Assembly: GCA_034509425.1 (NCBI GenBank) | Contig: JAVTVJ010000143.1 | Coordinates: 1,736,001-1,800,000 of the forward strand | Source of the DNA: Eopsaltria australis | Taxonomy: Eukaryota > Chordata > Aves > Passeriformes > Petroicidae | DNA length: 64,000 nt | Reading direction: 5' to 3' | Part shown: piece after piece, positions 62,285 to 64,000 of the stretch | Layout of the letters: the number at the start of each line of letters is the position of its first letter | Position numbering within the stretch: the stretch's first letter is position 1 | Program-made: the position numbers and the translations under genes | The notes under the pieces: model-generated | Seen by the model: only the letters and a program-made list of their open reading frames with translations | The model's database searches: none | Told to the model about the DNA's origin: nothing

Positions 62285-64000
62285 CTGGTAGAAAATAGAA
62301 AGGAGAAAAAATGACGAGGTTTAATCTTTGGAAGTCCTAAAACATGGATAGAGATTGCCTAGTCTTTTTAGTGATTAATATTTCCTACTATTGGTTATGC
62401 TTTAGGGGAAAGTTTCCACAAGGTTTTATTGGTGGATTTTACACAACACTTTTTGTTCTGTCTTTCTATAAATTTCACTAACAACTAAACTGCAAAGACT
62501 GTAGTACTTTCTTCCATAATTTGTTCAAGACTCCCATCTGATGCTGGCCCTGATGTTCTGAACTCAGGAGCAGCAATGTGATGCTCAGAGCACTGAATTT
62601 TAATAGTGGTTACAACAGCTATTTTTAAATAATTTGTGGCACACATTTTGCAGGGCAGACTTAATGATCAATTATTTCAGCCTGTCATCACAAATACACC
62701 AGTCAGCTTTGGATCCTTCCACCCATATTTTACTCTGTACAGTTATGTGCCAAGCATGATCTTGTAGTACTTAATTATTCTAATGTTTAAGGTAGTTTCT
62801 GTTTTCTTATTCTCTGGTGACTGATGCAGTCATCTTGACACAGTGTTAAAAAATGTGCCTTTTATTGCCTACTATCAGGTACCTTGGTGATATGTATGTA
62901 AACACACACCTCTTCTGAAAATACACTTTTAGATATAAGTTATGTACCTTTGGTGAAGTTAAAGATTAGATAACAGTATCATATCAGCAGAGCAGATCCA
63001 CTGGGCCAGACCTCAGAGGAAATTCTCAAGTTTATAGCAGTCAGAGATTGGCTGAGAATTGGATATATTGTACAGAGGACTTCTCTTTTAATGTGAATCA
63101 AAATATTCCAGTAATCCTACTATTTAGCACCTTTATTTGGAACAAAACCTTAGAAAGAGAAAAGCATAAAAATACCTACAATTTTGTCGCTGCAGGAGAG
63201 ATGGAGAAACATACTCTGACTTGGTTGGTTGTTCACCACCCTGGGCTTGAACTGCATCAAGAAGAGTAGTAAAGGAAATGTGAATGTCTAATTTTCTTGA
63301 ATTCCCTCATAAAGTCTCAATTATATCTGTTTAAACATGCAACACTCAGAATAGCAAAAATCAAAGATATGTTTATGTACAGGAGGTCAGAAATGCACCA
63401 GGACCCATGCTACATGCAATCATGATGGCCAAACATCACTCCTTCAGCCTTTTCCTTTCTTGTTTTTTAATTTTTTGGGTAATAAATTACTGCAGTGAAG
63501 CCATCAAAAACATGCCTGTGGTGATTTGAGCAGGTCCTTATTCTATCACAGTATACCCCTGGATTCTCTTACAAGCTTTTCAGATAAAGGACCAAAATTT
63601 CTTAGGTTTTATGATCACTCTGTGCTTTAAGCATCAGTAAAACCTTTTTTTTCTAGCTAGAGGGCTTTAACATAGGTCCCTTTTGTACAGGAAGAATTCA
63701 CTTTAGGGTTAGAGGACCGATCTTTGTCAAAGCCAAAGTTACTCTTTATTTTATAGTTTCAAGCATTCTTTGTAATAAGCCACAGAAGGAAAATAAATGC
63801 AAAAGCCACACTACAGAGAAGCAAATGGGTCTTTCCAACAGATACATTTGTGCCTGTTGATTTTGCCCCAAAGCAAAGACACAATTTTTCATTCCATTCC
63901 ACTGCAGCATCAGAATAGGAATACATCCATTATCTGCAGGGGCCAGAGGGGCTTTCAATGCACTGTTTAGTGAGAGTTCATCAGAGGGCAGGCTGAGGTA
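62285..64000. other. Upstream intron or 5' flank, no certain exon
   Basis: I looked on the minus strand for a signal-peptide exon with a phase-1 GT donor and found none convincing. An open stretch with hydrophobic residues (about 63746-63853, SVVWLLHLFSF) is the nearest thing, but it runs into a stop before a usable donor. The exon probably lies beyond 64000. Confidence 0.5.

Noticed and set aside
63746..63958. Possible signal-peptide exon with a hydrophobic stretch
   Set aside because: No GT donor in the needed phase before the in-frame stop, and no likeness to mucin exon 1.

Overview
The window is vertebrate nuclear DNA and almost certainly avian: a CR1-type LINE fragment, a solo retroviral LTR and AT-rich introns and flanks surround one gene whose protein is a gel-forming mucin. 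A songbird is my best guess, from a GC-rich interspersed repeat at about 4.1-4.5 kb that I associate with passerine genomes; this is weak evidence. No bacterial-type genes, tRNA or rRNA genes or CRISPR arrays were seen.

One gene fills 21.4-62.3 kb on the minus strand. I traced 47 coding exons by splice sites and reading phase (numbered 2-48; the signal-peptide exon 1 was not found and is probably beyond 64 kb). Transcribed from right to left, they encode VWD1 (exons 2-9), VWD2 (10-17), D'-VWD3 (18-27), a short linker (28-29), an 8.9-kb central exon (30), VWD4 with a GDPH site (31-36), VWC-type cysteine-rich modules (37-46) and a C-terminal cystine knot (47-48). From the residues I can compare, it fits MUC5B (ovomucin alpha subunit in hens) better than MUC5AC. 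The N-terminal D assemblies and the C-terminal knot are known in this family to drive disulfide-linked multimers and dimers, the Pro/Thr/Ser linkers carry O-glycans, and the CysD modules are thought to cross-link the gel.

The striking part is exon 30 (33278-42158). Two AT-rich, divergent CysD modules are followed by 16 nearly identical, GC3-rich CysD modules separated by four types of Thr/Ser/Pro linker. The linkers recur in an ordered, higher-order pattern. Five patches of this array (about 36.1-36.45, 37.57-37.68, 38.01-38.27, 39.55-39.63 and 39.83-40.15 kb) are full of small indels that break the frame; unpolished assembly sequence is the likeliest cause. A tandem duplication of about 0.5 kb at 27231-28287 doubles exon 37 and leaves a broken second copy of exon 38.

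Right of the gene (62.3-64 kb) I see nothing certain. Left of it (1-20.4 kb) lies the downstream intergenic region, with a CR1 fragment split by a solo LTR (2841-3920), a GC-rich repeat (about 4119-4470), a second LTR-like element (about 19617-19856) and simple repeats. I could not recognise a coding exon there, including of TOLLIP, which lies tail-to-tail with MUC5B in mammals.
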